Assembly: GCA_020344755.1 (NCBI GenBank)
Contig: CP070829.1
Span: 1,542,865 to 1,576,961, forward strand
Source: Gemmatimonadales bacterium
GTDB taxonomy: Bacteria; Gemmatimonadota; Gemmatimonadetes; Longimicrobiales; Gaopeijiaceae
Length of the DNA stretch: 34,097 bases
Reading direction: 5' to 3'
Position 1 is the stretch's first letter. The number at the start of each line of letters is the position of its first letter. Position numbers and translations under genes: made by a program. Below are positions 1 to 7,893 of this stretch, piece after piece. The notes under the pieces were generated by a model. It saw nothing but the letters and a program-made list of their open reading frames with translations. It searched no databases and was not told the DNA's origin.

Positions 1-2074
1 TCACGGTGCGCACCGTGAAGCTTCCATCCGCTCTCCCCCGGATCGCGATGGCGCCGTGCCGATCGGTGCGAAGCACCTGTCCCCCCGTATTTCGGAGGCG
101 GGTCAGGACTTCCGGGGCCGGGTGGCCGAACCGGTTCCGTCGCCCCACGGAGATCAGGGAGACGTCGGGTCGGACCGCGGAAAGGAACGCGGCTCCAGTG
201 GACGTTCGGCTTCCGTGATGAGCCACCTTCAGGACTTCCACCGGCTCCAGGAAGGGGAGAAGTGCCTCTTCCACCGCCACCGAGATGTCACCGGTGAAGA
301 GCGCATCGAAGGCACCCCAGGTGACCCTTACGACCACGGATCGGTCGTTGGGCTCGGTGACGGCATTTCCTGCATCGGGGTGGAGGACTTCGAATCGGAC
401 TCCGTCCAGTGTCCAGGTCGCTCCCCGGCGGAGCACCCTCCAGGGAAGATCCGCCGTGCGGGCTGCGTCCACGAGCTCGCGGAAGGCCTCGGTCCCACGC
501 AGAGTGCCGCCGTCCGCCACTGCCTCCACCGGAATCTGTGACAGGAGCTCCGCCGCCGCGCCCATGTGATCCAGGTCGGGATGGGTGAGAATCAGGAGGT
601 GAAGGCGGCGAATCCCGCCGGCCACGAGTTCCCGTGCCAGTCGCTCTCCGGAGCCGGATCCGGTGTCCACCAGGATCCATCTCCCCCTCGGAGTGCCCAC
701 GGCGATCGCATCCCCCTGTCCCACGTCCAGGGCCCGGATCTCCAGGGTGGCCGGTCGCATCGTCGTCTCGGCCCACGGTGCGACCGCGATCGCGGCCAGG
801 ACGCCAGCCCCGCACCAGAGGACCCGGAGGGAGCGCTCCACCCGCCGCCGCGCAGCCGTCCAAACCGTGAGGGCCGCCCCGGTGGCCAGGAGGACGCTGG
901 TCCGACCGAGAAGCCAACCGGGGTCCCACCCGGACATCCCCTCCATCAGACGCCGGGTGGCCCAGAGCATGGCCTCCACCCCGCTGGCGAGGACCGTGGC
1001 CCCAGGGATGTGCAGGGCGTGCGCCATCATGGCCAGGAAGGCACCGGGGAGCGCCAGCGAGACCATCGGCGTAGCCAGGAGGGTGGCCGGAAGGGCCAGC
1101 ACAGCCACCCGCTGGAAGTGCCAGACCGCAAGTGGGAGGGTGGCGACCTGCGCCGCCGCAGATGCCGCCAGCGCTCCGGCCGCGGCGTCCCGAACCCGGA
1201 CCCGTTCCCGAGTCCCGTAGATCCGGTCGAGCAGCCTCCGGAGGAACCGGCTCCAGGGGTCCGCCCAGAGAATGAGGCCCAGGGCGCCGGCGAAGGAGAG
1301 CTGTGCCCCTGGGCTCTCGACCACGCTGGGGTCGGAGAGAGCCACGATCAGGAGAGCGAGCCCCCAGGCACCGAGGGAGTGTACCGGACGGCCTCGTAGC
1401 CGTCCCACGGCAGCACCACTCAGGAGCAGCCCGGCACGTACGGCGGAGGTGGGGAAGCCCAGGAGGGCCACGTAGCCCCACACCACCACCGCGGCTCCCC
1501 ACGAGGCCCGGGTCCGTGAGAGCCTCGCGAGCCGGAGCAAGAGCACCACCCACCCGGCCAGGACCCCCACGTGGAAGCCCGAGATGGCGAGGAGGTGGGC
1601 CGCACCGGTCCGGACGAAGGCGGCGCGGACTTCCGGATCGAGTCCGCCTCGCTCGGCCAGCACCAGCGCCTCGACCATGGGGGCCTCCGAGGGGAACACG
1701 GCACGGACCCGTGTCAGGGCCCTGGACCGCAGGCGCTCCCGGAGGCCCGGCACCTCGGCGGTCGGGAGCCCGGATGCGGCGGCCGCGGAGCTCGGTCCCC
1801 GGCTGCGGCTCGGGCCCACCCCGGTCCCCACGCCCTCGCCGGCGACTCCAAAGCGGGGCGATGCCGGTGCGGGACCGTCCCCCCACGGGCGGATCCCGGC
1901 GTGGAGGGCGCCGGCCCATGCGACCGTGACCACGGCCAGAATCGCCGGACGCGGGCGATGGAATGGCAGCCTGGGACGAAGGAGGAGAAGGAAGAGGAGG
2001 AGGGCGGCGCTCCAGAGGGGTCCGCCCGCGGCCAGGGCCGACCCCGAGCAGAACGCCAGGGCCACACCCACCAC
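1..2074 (-). CDS. comEC: ComEC/Rec2 family DNA-uptake channel (3' end cut by window edge)
   Basis: Inner-membrane channel that passes single-stranded DNA into the cytoplasm during natural transformation. The frame is open from about 2125 to position 1 with no stop, so the last few residues are missing; about 690 residues are present. Hydrophobic N-terminal segments are followed near residue 160 by the competence-domain motif LLAISGFHVG, then GFPTSAVRAG and further membrane segments. A C-terminal metallo-beta-lactamase-like domain starts near residue 445, with LTHPDLDHMGA (near residue 500), a GD in LFTGDIS, and AHHGSRTST near residue 619. The start is uncertain: an in-frame stop lies at 2128-2126 and no ATG follows, so I chose GTG at 2074; GTG 2071 or 2065 and CTG codons are alternatives. 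It is the last gene of the minus-strand operon, about 110 bp after the LapA-like gene. Whether a pilus system exists elsewhere cannot be seen here. Confidence 0.9.
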   Translation of the reverse strand, partial: MVGVALAFCSGSALAAGGPLWSAALLLFLLLLRPRLPFHRPRPAILAVVTVAWAGALHAGIRPWGDGPAPASPRFGVAGEGVGTGVGPSRSRGPSSAAAASGLPTAEVPGLRERLRSRALTRVRAVFPSEAPMVEALVLAERGGLDPEVRAAFVRTGAAHLLAISGFHVGVLAGWVVLLLRLARLSRTRASWGAAVVVWGYVALLGFPTSAVRAGLLLSGAAVGRLRGRPVHSLGAWGLALLIVALSDPSVVESPGAQLSFAGALGLILWADPWSRFLRRLLDRIYGTRERVRVRDAAAGALAASAAAQVATLPLAVWHFQRVAVLALPATLLATPMVSLALPGAFLAMMAHALHIPGATVLASGVEAMLWATRRLMEGMSGWDPGWLLGRTSVLLATGAALTVWTAARRRVERSLRVLWCGAGVLAAIAVAPWAETTMRPATLEIRALDVGQGDAIAVGTPRGRWILVDTGSGSGERLARELVAGGIRRLHLLILTHPDLDHMGAAAELLSQIPVEAVADGGTLRGTEAFRELVDAARTADLPWRVLRRGATWTLDGVRFEVLHPDAGNAVTEPNDRSVVVRVTWGAFDALFTGDISVAVEEALLPFLEPVEVLKVAHHGSRTSTGAAFLSAVRPDVSLISVGRRNRFGHPAPEVLTRLRNTGGQVLRTDRHGAIAIRGRADGSFTVRTV

Positions 2075-2185
2075 GGCGGGGATCCGGATCAGGCGTGGAT
2101 CTCCCGGAACAGGGGCTGCATCAGTTCAGTCTGCCTCCATCGCGCCGAAAGGTGGAAGGAGGCCGACACCGGTCGAGCCGCCGGT

Positions 2186-2500
2186 CTACCCTCCGTCCGT
2201 GTCCTCGAAGAGGCTCGTCTGGTCCCGGTCCACGAACATCCGGGCCCGCTCCTCCCGATCCTCCTCGGCCAGCCGCTCTCGGAGGATCCGCCGGACCCGG
2301 AGGTCGGAGGCGATCCCCGCGAAGAGCATGATGAGCATCCCCAGGATCAGCGCCCCGAAGGCCACCACCGGAAGAGGGACCCGGTAGAAGGTGGCAAAGC
2401 CCAATCGCACCGTGATCCTCTGGGCCCCGTTGAGCCCGGCAAACCCCATCGAGGCGACCAGGACCGCAAGGATGCCGAGAACGGAGTAGAGGCGCCTCAC
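2186..2500 (-). CDS. LapA-like (DUF1049-type) small membrane protein
   Basis: A 104-residue protein with two hydrophobic segments, roughly residues 4-26 and 40-65, followed by a charged, helical cytoplasmic tail rich in Arg and Glu (LRVRRILRERLAEEDREE). This layout of two membrane helices plus a basic/acidic coiled tail is that of the LapA/DUF1049 family, which in other bacteria is tied to envelope assembly. GTG at 2500 is chosen because a GGTGGGG purine stretch lies about 8 nt upstream, and because the frame further upstream overlaps miaB and is not protein-like. It begins 7 bp after the miaB stop, inside the operon. Family assignment is by topology and general resemblance only; the role here is unknown. 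Confidence 0.75.
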   Translation of the reverse strand: MRRLYSVLGILAVLVASMGFAGLNGAQRITVRLGFATFYRVPLPVVAFGALILGMLIMLFAGIASDLRVRRILRERLAEEDREERARMFVDRDQTSLFEDTDGG

Positions 2501-2507
2501 AGCACGA

Positions 2508-3893
2508 TCACCCCACCCGGCGCCGTTCCGGGGCCTCGACGATCCGGCCCGTGAAGGTGGCTCCTGTGGTGGTCTCCAGCTCGGTGAGGCGGTATTGCCC
2601 GACCAGATCCAGTCCACCGGGCACCACGACCGCCTTCGCCCTCCGGGTCCGCCCCAGCATGAACCCGTGATCCCGTCCCGGCTTCTCCACGAGGATCTCC
2701 TCGACTCGACCGACTTCTCCCCGGTTGATCTCGCTCTGGATGCCCCGTGCCACCTCGATCAGCTCCTCCAGGCGCGCCTGGGCCTCCCCGTCGGGAAGGA
2801 ACCACTCCTTGGGCATCCGGGTCGCCGGTGTCCCCTCCCTGGGCGAGTACCGATAGGTGAAGGCGTCGTCGAACCGGACCGTCCTCATGAGCTCCAGGGT
2901 GTCCCTGAACTCCGCCTCCGTCTCTCCCGGGAAGGCTACAATGACGTCCGTGGACAATGCGATGTCCGGAACGGACTCCCGGACCATCTCCACCTTCTCC
3001 ATGAAGGAATCCACCGTGTACCGGCGAAGCATGCGCTTCAACGTGCGGTCATTCCCCGCCTGGACCGGAAGGTGGAGCTGCTCACAGACGGCGTCCTCCG
3101 TAGCCATCACCTCCACAAGCTCGGGGGTGACGTCATTGGGATGGGGAGAGGTGAACCGGACGCGCCGGATCCCCGGGACCCGGGCCACCGCCTTCAGCAG
3201 CTCTGGAAAGGCCCAGTCGTCGTAGCGGTAGGAGTTGACGGTCTGCCCGAGGAGGGTGACCTCGGTGACCCCATTCCCGGCGATCTGGGCCACTTCGGAG
3301 AGGATCTCGGTGGGCTTCCGGTTCTTCTCGCCTCCGCGAACGTACGGGACGATGCAGAAGGTGCACCGGTGGTCGCATCCTCGCTGAATCGGCACCCACG
3401 CCGCCACCGACGACTCCCTGCGCTGCTCGAGCCCCTCGTAGTTCTCACCGGTATCCAGGTTCAGCACGGTGAGCTGCGGTCCACGATTGCGCCGTGGCCG
3501 CTGGGACCCGGGCACCACAGGCGGCGTCCCGGAGGCCAGTCGGTCCAGCACGTCCGGGAGGCTTCGGTAGCCGTCTGGACCCATCACCAGGTCCACGTAG
3601 GGAGCCTTGGCCAGGAGGTCCTCGCCCAGGCGCTGGGCCATGCAACCCGTGACGCCGAGAAGCACGCCGGGCCGCTCCTCCTTGAGACCCTTGAGCTGCC
3701 CGACCCGGCCCAGCACCCGCTGCTCCGCGTGCTCGCGGATCGCACAGGTGTTCACCAGGATCACATCTGCCTCATCCGGCGAACGGGCGATCTCGTAGCC
3801 CCGGGCCTCCAGAATACCCTCCATCAGCTCTCCGTCGCTGATGTTCATCTGGCACCCGTAGGTCTCGACGTAGGCGCGCTTGGGAGTCGTCAT
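2508..3893 (-). CDS. miaB: tRNA-2-methylthio-N6-dimethylallyladenosine-37 synthase MiaB
   Basis: Radical-SAM methylthiotransferase that adds a methylthio group to C2 of i6A at position 37 of tRNAs reading UNN codons; cytoplasmic. The 461-residue product has all three domains. The N-terminal UPF0004 domain carries Cys14 (YGCQMN), Cys50 (NTCAIR) and Cys84 (TGCMAQ), ligands of the auxiliary 4Fe-4S cluster. The radical-SAM CxxxCxxC motif is Cys173, Cys177, Cys180 (RGCDHRCTFCIVPYVRGGE). The C-terminal TRAM domain ends in TTGATFTGRIVE. Length is normal for the family (440-480). The ATG at 3893 overlaps the stop of the upstream mtaB by 4 bp (ATGA), so translation is probably coupled. MiaB rather than MtaB is favoured by the CQMN and CIVPYVRG signatures. 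miaA is not in the window. Confidence 0.96.
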   Translation of the reverse strand: MTTPKRAYVETYGCQMNISDGELMEGILEARGYEIARSPDEADVILVNTCAIREHAEQRVLGRVGQLKGLKEERPGVLLGVTGCMAQRLGEDLLAKAPYVDLVMGPDGYRSLPDVLDRLASGTPPVVPGSQRPRRNRGPQLTVLNLDTGENYEGLEQRRESSVAAWVPIQRGCDHRCTFCIVPYVRGGEKNRKPTEILSEVAQIAGNGVTEVTLLGQTVNSYRYDDWAFPELLKAVARVPGIRRVRFTSPHPNDVTPELVEVMATEDAVCEQLHLPVQAGNDRTLKRMLRRYTVDSFMEKVEMVRESVPDIALSTDVIVAFPGETEAEFRDTLELMRTVRFDDAFTYRYSPREGTPATRMPKEWFLPDGEAQARLEELIEVARGIQSEINRGEVGRVEEILVEKPGRDHGFMLGRTRRAKAVVVPGGLDLVGQYRLTELETTTGATFTGRIVEAPERRRVG

Positions 3894-5263
3894 GCGTGGA
3901 GGGTCGGTTCGAGGTCGTGGCGTTGGGCCCCTGCCAGGGCAATATAAAGGCCCTCGTCCGTTGCCCTAAGGACTCCGCCGTGAAGGCGCCGCGAATCGTC
4001 GGGCCGGGGACCACGAAGCCGGACCCGCAGGTAGTCTTCCGTCAGCGCCTGATCGCCGCTCTCCAGGACCACCGTCGCTTCCTGCCCAGCACGGGCCCCT
4101 CGATACGCCTCGCCCTTGACCTGGGCCAGGAGCCGCAGCTCCCGGGCCCGTTCGCCGGCGACGCGTTGCGGAACCGGCGTGCTCCGATTCAGCTCGGCCG
4201 CCACCGTGTCGTCCCGAGGCGAGAAGGGGAACACGTGCAGGTACGTGAAGGGCAGCTCCTGGACCAGCGCCAGGGTGTCGGCATGGTCCTGGTGGGTCTC
4301 CCCTGGGAAACCGGTGATGACGTCGGCTCCGAGCCCCAGCACCGGGTGCCGGTCCGCAATCTCCAGGGCACGACGCCGGTACTGCTCACGGGTGTGCCAC
4401 CTTCGCATCCGGCGCAGGATCGGATCGGCTCCACTCTGGAGCGGCATGTGAAGGTGGGGTACGAGGCGACCTCCGCTGTTTCCCATCAGGTCGAGGAGGA
4501 GGTCATCCACCTCCGTGGCCTCGATGCTTCCAAGCCGAAACCGGACGGCCGGCACCGCCTCCAGGAGCCGTGCCACCAGCGAAGAAAGGCTTGAACTCTC
4601 GCCGAGATCCCGACCGTAGTGCCCGATATGCACACCTGTCAGGACCAGCTCCGGGTGATGGAGCGCGAGGAGGCGGGCTTCGGAGACCACCTCTGCTTCC
4701 GGGCGGGAGCGAGAGGCACCTCGGGCCAGCCGGGTGGCGCAGAAGGCGCACTTGCGGTCACAGCCGTCCTGGACCTTCAGCCAGCCCCGGGTACCGGCGG
4801 ACCTGCGCCGGAGGAGCTCACCCCCCACGGGCTCGGTGTCCAGCCGATCCAGGGAACGCCGGTCCTCCACCTGGACGAGCCGTGGGGCCCCGCCCTCGTC
4901 ATGCGCACCCGGGTCTCCGGGGCGTCTAACCGCCGCGAGGGCGCTACGGGCCACCTCCAGGGGATCGTGCCCTCCCACTACGCCTCGCACACCCTCCATG
5001 CCCGCATAGTCGCCCGGGCGGAGCGCCGCCGAGCAGCCTGCCACCACTACGGGTAGCCCCGGGGATTCCCGCTGGATCCGCCGGAGGACCCGGCGGGCCT
5101 GTGCATCCGCCTCGTTGGTCACCGTGCAGGTGTTCACCACCACGAGCTCCGCGTCGTGCCACCCCTCCACCGGGACGGCACCGCGGGCCTCCAGCTCCTG
5201 GCGCATGCGCTCCGTGTCGTACTGGTTCGCCTTGCACCCGAAGGTATGGAAGTGGACCCGCAC
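3890..5263 (-). CDS. mtaB: tRNA t6A37 methylthiotransferase MtaB
   Basis: Radical-SAM enzyme that methylthiolates N6-threonylcarbamoyladenosine at position 37 of ANN-decoding tRNAs, giving ms2t6A. From the chosen GTG the product is 457 residues. Auxiliary-cluster cysteines are Cys10 (FGCKANQYD), Cys46 (VNTCTVTNEAD) and Cys77 (VAGCSAA); the radical-SAM motif is Cys168, Cys172, Cys175 (DGCDRKCAFCATRLARG). GCKxNQ and NTCTVTxxAD are MtaB rather than MiaB signatures. A TRAM-like C-terminus follows. The frame stays open upstream to 5404, but family homology begins at this GTG, which has GGGGAG 9 nt upstream at 5278-5273. That SD sits in the 3' arm of a hairpin (see the regulatory entry). Its last 4 bp overlap the start of miaB. 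Having MiaB and MtaB adjacent lets one transcript supply both A37 thiomethylations. Confidence 0.93.
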   Translation of the reverse strand: MRVHFHTFGCKANQYDTERMRQELEARGAVPVEGWHDAELVVVNTCTVTNEADAQARRVLRRIQRESPGLPVVVAGCSAALRPGDYAGMEGVRGVVGGHDPLEVARSALAAVRRPGDPGAHDEGGAPRLVQVEDRRSLDRLDTEPVGGELLRRRSAGTRGWLKVQDGCDRKCAFCATRLARGASRSRPEAEVVSEARLLALHHPELVLTGVHIGHYGRDLGESSSLSSLVARLLEAVPAVRFRLGSIEATEVDDLLLDLMGNSGGRLVPHLHMPLQSGADPILRRMRRWHTREQYRRRALEIADRHPVLGLGADVITGFPGETHQDHADTLALVQELPFTYLHVFPFSPRDDTVAAELNRSTPVPQRVAGERARELRLLAQVKGEAYRGARAGQEATVVLESGDQALTEDYLRVRLRGPRPDDSRRLHGGVLRATDEGLYIALAGAQRHDLEPTLHA

Positions 5264-5269
5264 GATTAC

Positions 5270-5289
5270 GCGCTCCCCGAACGGAGCGC
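5270..5289 (-). promoter_or_regulatory. Hairpin covering the mtaB Shine-Dalgarno
   Basis: In the 73-bp leader before mtaB the minus-strand RNA reads GCGCUCC, a six-base loop, then GGAGCGC: a perfect 7-bp stem. The 3' arm contains most of the GGGGAG Shine-Dalgarno (5278-5273) that precedes the GTG at 5263. The structure could hold back translation initiation. Function is inferred from position; GC-rich DNA makes such stems by chance fairly often. Confidence 0.35.
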
Positions 5290-5336
5290 CGCGGCCGCGG
5301 GAAACGGGGTCCGAGCTGCCGTCACCCCGCGACTCC

Positions 5337-6539
5337 CTAGAAGCCAGAGACCCGGAGCGATACCGAGAGACGCCAGAAGTCCTCGGCCACCGAGCCGGAA
5401 TCACGGGAGCCTTTCTCCAACGCCAGATCCAGGCGGGCGATGACGTTGGCTTCCGTCTCCATCAGGTTCATCCCGAATCCCCCCACGAGGGCGGATTCCG
5501 AGACCTGCGGATCGTCGGCTCGGTGGAAGGGGAGGTCTCCAGCGCGGTAGCCGAACCTGAGCGCGGATCGCTTACCCAGGACGCTGGCACCCGACCACTC
5601 CGCACCGGCTCCGAACCGGAGCACCGCGGCTCCGTCCACGTCGTCCAGGGATTCCCCCGCGCCCGCATAGTCGGCGTAGAAGATGCCCGCGCTGAGGGCG
5701 AGTTGGTCCGAGAGGAGCGCGCTGCCGCCGAGGCGGAACTCCGAAGGCATTCCCAGGGTGATCCCCGCGCCGTCGGTAGCGGACGTGGGCGATGCCCTGA
5801 GGTCCCCCCCGAAGGAGTACGACGCGCTGATCCGCGCCACCTGGGGGAGATCGACGGTGGCGCCCAGCGAGGCGATGAAGCCCGTGTAGTCCCAAGCGCC
5901 GCCCGTCCGGAACTCCGGCACGGTGGTCTCCACCTCGAGGGAATCGAAGCTTCGGGTGAACCGGCGCTCCACGTTCCCCAGGTAGGTGCCGACCGAGGCG
6001 CCCACGGCGAGGGACGGAGCGAGGCGCCGCGCAACCCCGACGCGGAGCGCCGAGACTCCGCCTTCGGACTCGAAGGAGTCGGTGACTCGCGCCTGCGTCC
6101 CGGAGCCCTCGAGAGTGAGGAGACGCTGCTGGGAGGCGCTCCAGTTCTGGTCCAGGACCCCCGCGAAGGAGACGCTCACCGTCCCGATGCGCTCCACCGG
6201 ATACATCACCCCGATGGCCGGGAACCGGCTGCTGGTGCTGGAAAACAGCTGGCCGGATTCCGTGGTCTCGTGCCACGTGGTCTGGCTGGTGAACACCACT
6301 GCGGGCAGGACGAGATCCGCCGAGGCCGACGGATCCTGGGGCGCCAGGGCGGTGCCGGGAAGGCCCATGCCCACACCGCCCAGGGCCAGTGCCCGTGCGT
6401 TCAGGGGCTCGAGGGGGGTCCCGAATCCATAGGCGCTCAGGACCGACTGTCCGGTGACCGAACCGGGGAGAAGCACGACGCAGGCCGACACCGCCATGGC
6501 GATGGAGACCGGAGGCCGGCAACGCGAACGCGACATCAT
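5337..6539 (-). CDS. Outer-membrane beta-barrel protein (FadL/PorV-like), unknown role
   Basis: A 400-residue exported protein. After a Sec signal (hydrophobic stretch around residues 12-30, probable cleavage near SVTGQ) comes the motif LNARALALGGVGMG with PQDPSASADL. This resembles the N-terminal RALGMGGA...NPA motif of FadL/PorV-type barrels. The rest is strings of alternating hydrophobic and small polar residues, with many Gly/Ser turns and a C-terminal aromatic residue (SLRVSGF), as in outer-membrane barrels. The ATGATG start overlaps the stop of the upstream lipoprotein gene (6538-6536), so the two are probably translated together and may act as a pair in the outer membrane. Substrate unknown. 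It is odd to find it between alr and two tRNA-modification genes, although envelope genes often share operons with alr. Confidence 0.8.
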   Translation of the reverse strand: MMSRSRCRPPVSIAMAVSACVVLLPGSVTGQSVLSAYGFGTPLEPLNARALALGGVGMGLPGTALAPQDPSASADLVLPAVVFTSQTTWHETTESGQLFSSTSSRFPAIGVMYPVERIGTVSVSFAGVLDQNWSASQQRLLTLEGSGTQARVTDSFESEGGVSALRVGVARRLAPSLAVGASVGTYLGNVERRFTRSFDSLEVETTVPEFRTGGAWDYTGFIASLGATVDLPQVARISASYSFGGDLRASPTSATDGAGITLGMPSEFRLGGSALLSDQLALSAGIFYADYAGAGESLDDVDGAAVLRFGAGAEWSGASVLGKRSALRFGYRAGDLPFHRADDPQVSESALVGGFGMNLMETEANVIARLDLALEKGSRDSGSVAEDFWRLSVSLRVSGF

Positions 6540-7837
6540 CGGATCTCCACCGGGTCGCTGGCAGTCAGAATGAGGCGCAGCACGGGCTCACCCGGATCTC
6601 CCGGACCGTCGAAGTCGCCGAAGCCGATGGAGAAGGGCTCCAGCAGCGACAGCAGGGCCAACTCGTTCGGGAGGAGGTCCGCCCGGGCCGGATCCACCAG
6701 ACCGCGCACGAACTCGGTGATGGTGATGGGAATCTGCTGGCCAGGCGCGTCGCCGAAGGCCTCCGGTGCCACACTCCGGCCAAGGATCCCCAGGAAGGAC
6801 GGCCCCAGCGGCGCCTTTGGCAAGCGCTCGGGCACGAGTACCGGTCGCACGTCGAGGAGCAGCGAGTCCGAGGGCTGGAAGGCCGCCGGTGAGCTCGCGC
6901 GGCTGGTGAGAATCAGAGAAGCGTGATTCAGCCGCGTGGGTTCCACCGAGAACGGGCAGCCGACCTGCGCGCAGAGCTCCTCCGGGCCGTTCAGGACGCG
7001 GGGGATGTTCATCGTGATGACGGTACGCCACGCTGGAGCCCCCCCGGCCCGGATCCCATCCGGGGGCGGGTCGGGGAACGGGGAGTAGACGAACGTGCCT
7101 TGCCGGAGTCCCGAATTCAGGACGATCACCGTATCCTGGTTGATGCTCGGGCGGGCGTCGAGTCGTAGGTCCACGTCGGCCAGCTGGAGCAGGACGCCCG
7201 GTGTGGCCACGTCGAGGCGAGCCGTGGTCCGAACCCCCGTGGTGTCGCCGAAGAGGGCCACGGTGGCGGAGTCCAGGGGAAAGACGACCGAATCGCCCTG
7301 GGCAGGATCCCAGATGGCCGTGCCCAGGGATACTCCCGGCCCCGCGCCCGGCTCTCCCCAGGTCCGCTGATCCTGGACCGTATCCACCAGGAGATCCCAG
7401 GTCGCCGAACGGAAATGCCAGTCCTGGTCGAGCCGGCTCAGACTCATCTCCACCGGCCCGGTCACCTGGGTCCGCAAGGTGTCCACCCGCGCCACCACCC
7501 GGCCGCTGAGCCAGGTGAAGGCGGAGTCGACCCGAGTCGTCCCGGTGGAATCCCTTACCGAGGCGCTCGCCGGGAAGGGGAAGAACCGCACGAGCGCGCG
7601 GGAGTCCAACTCACCACGGTAGTCCAGGCTGACCACCTGGCCGGGGAGTTGGCTGGGAGTGCCGAATCCGCCCAGGATCTCCACTTCGGCCCCGAACTCG
7701 GACCACGGGAGAATGACCTCTACGGTCTGGGGCGTGAGGGGAATCAGATCTCCGTTCACGGAGACCGGATCCTCGTCCGCGCACGCCGCCACGGCTGCCA
7801 TGACCGCCAGGGCCAGGGCCAAGGGAGCACCCCTCAC
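6536..7837 (-). CDS. Lipoprotein of unknown function, partner of the barrel protein
   Basis: About 433 residues. I start it at GTG 7837 because a strong GAGGAGGT (7848-7841) lies just upstream, and this start gives a short, classical lipoprotein signal ending in the lipobox MAAVAAC, with Cys at residue 19. Two upstream in-frame ATGs are alternatives: 7879 (GGGAAGG 6 nt upstream) and 7897 (overlaps the alr stop as ATGA). The mature part has no membrane helices and is rich in short beta-strand patterns with many D/T/V residues; a pair of Cys lies in ELCAQVGCPF, possibly a disulfide. I do not recognise a family. The stop overlaps the start of the barrel-protein gene. Likely an outer-membrane lipoprotein facing the periplasm or the surface. 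Confidence 0.8.
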   Translation of the reverse strand: MRGAPLALALAVMAAVAACADEDPVSVNGDLIPLTPQTVEVILPWSEFGAEVEILGGFGTPSQLPGQVVSLDYRGELDSRALVRFFPFPASASVRDSTGTTRVDSAFTWLSGRVVARVDTLRTQVTGPVEMSLSRLDQDWHFRSATWDLLVDTVQDQRTWGEPGAGPGVSLGTAIWDPAQGDSVVFPLDSATVALFGDTTGVRTTARLDVATPGVLLQLADVDLRLDARPSINQDTVIVLNSGLRQGTFVYSPFPDPPPDGIRAGGAPAWRTVITMNIPRVLNGPEELCAQVGCPFSVEPTRLNHASLILTSRASSPAAFQPSDSLLLDVRPVLVPERLPKAPLGPSFLGILGRSVAPEAFGDAPGQQIPITITEFVRGLVDPARADLLPNELALLSLLEPFSIGFGDFDGPGDPGEPVLRLILTASDPVEIR

Positions 7838-7893
7838 CGCACCTCCTCTGTCATTCCGACTCTCGGGCCGTTCGCCCATCGATCGCCTTCCCG

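Noticed and set aside
288..1919. Long open frame on the minus strand (543 codons)
   Set aside because: Arg/Gly/Pro-rich text without family motifs; the neighbouring minus frame carries clear ComEC motifs over the same DNA.
5115..6926. 603-codon open frame on the plus strand
   Set aside because: Opposite the barrel-protein and mtaB genes; no recognisable motif.
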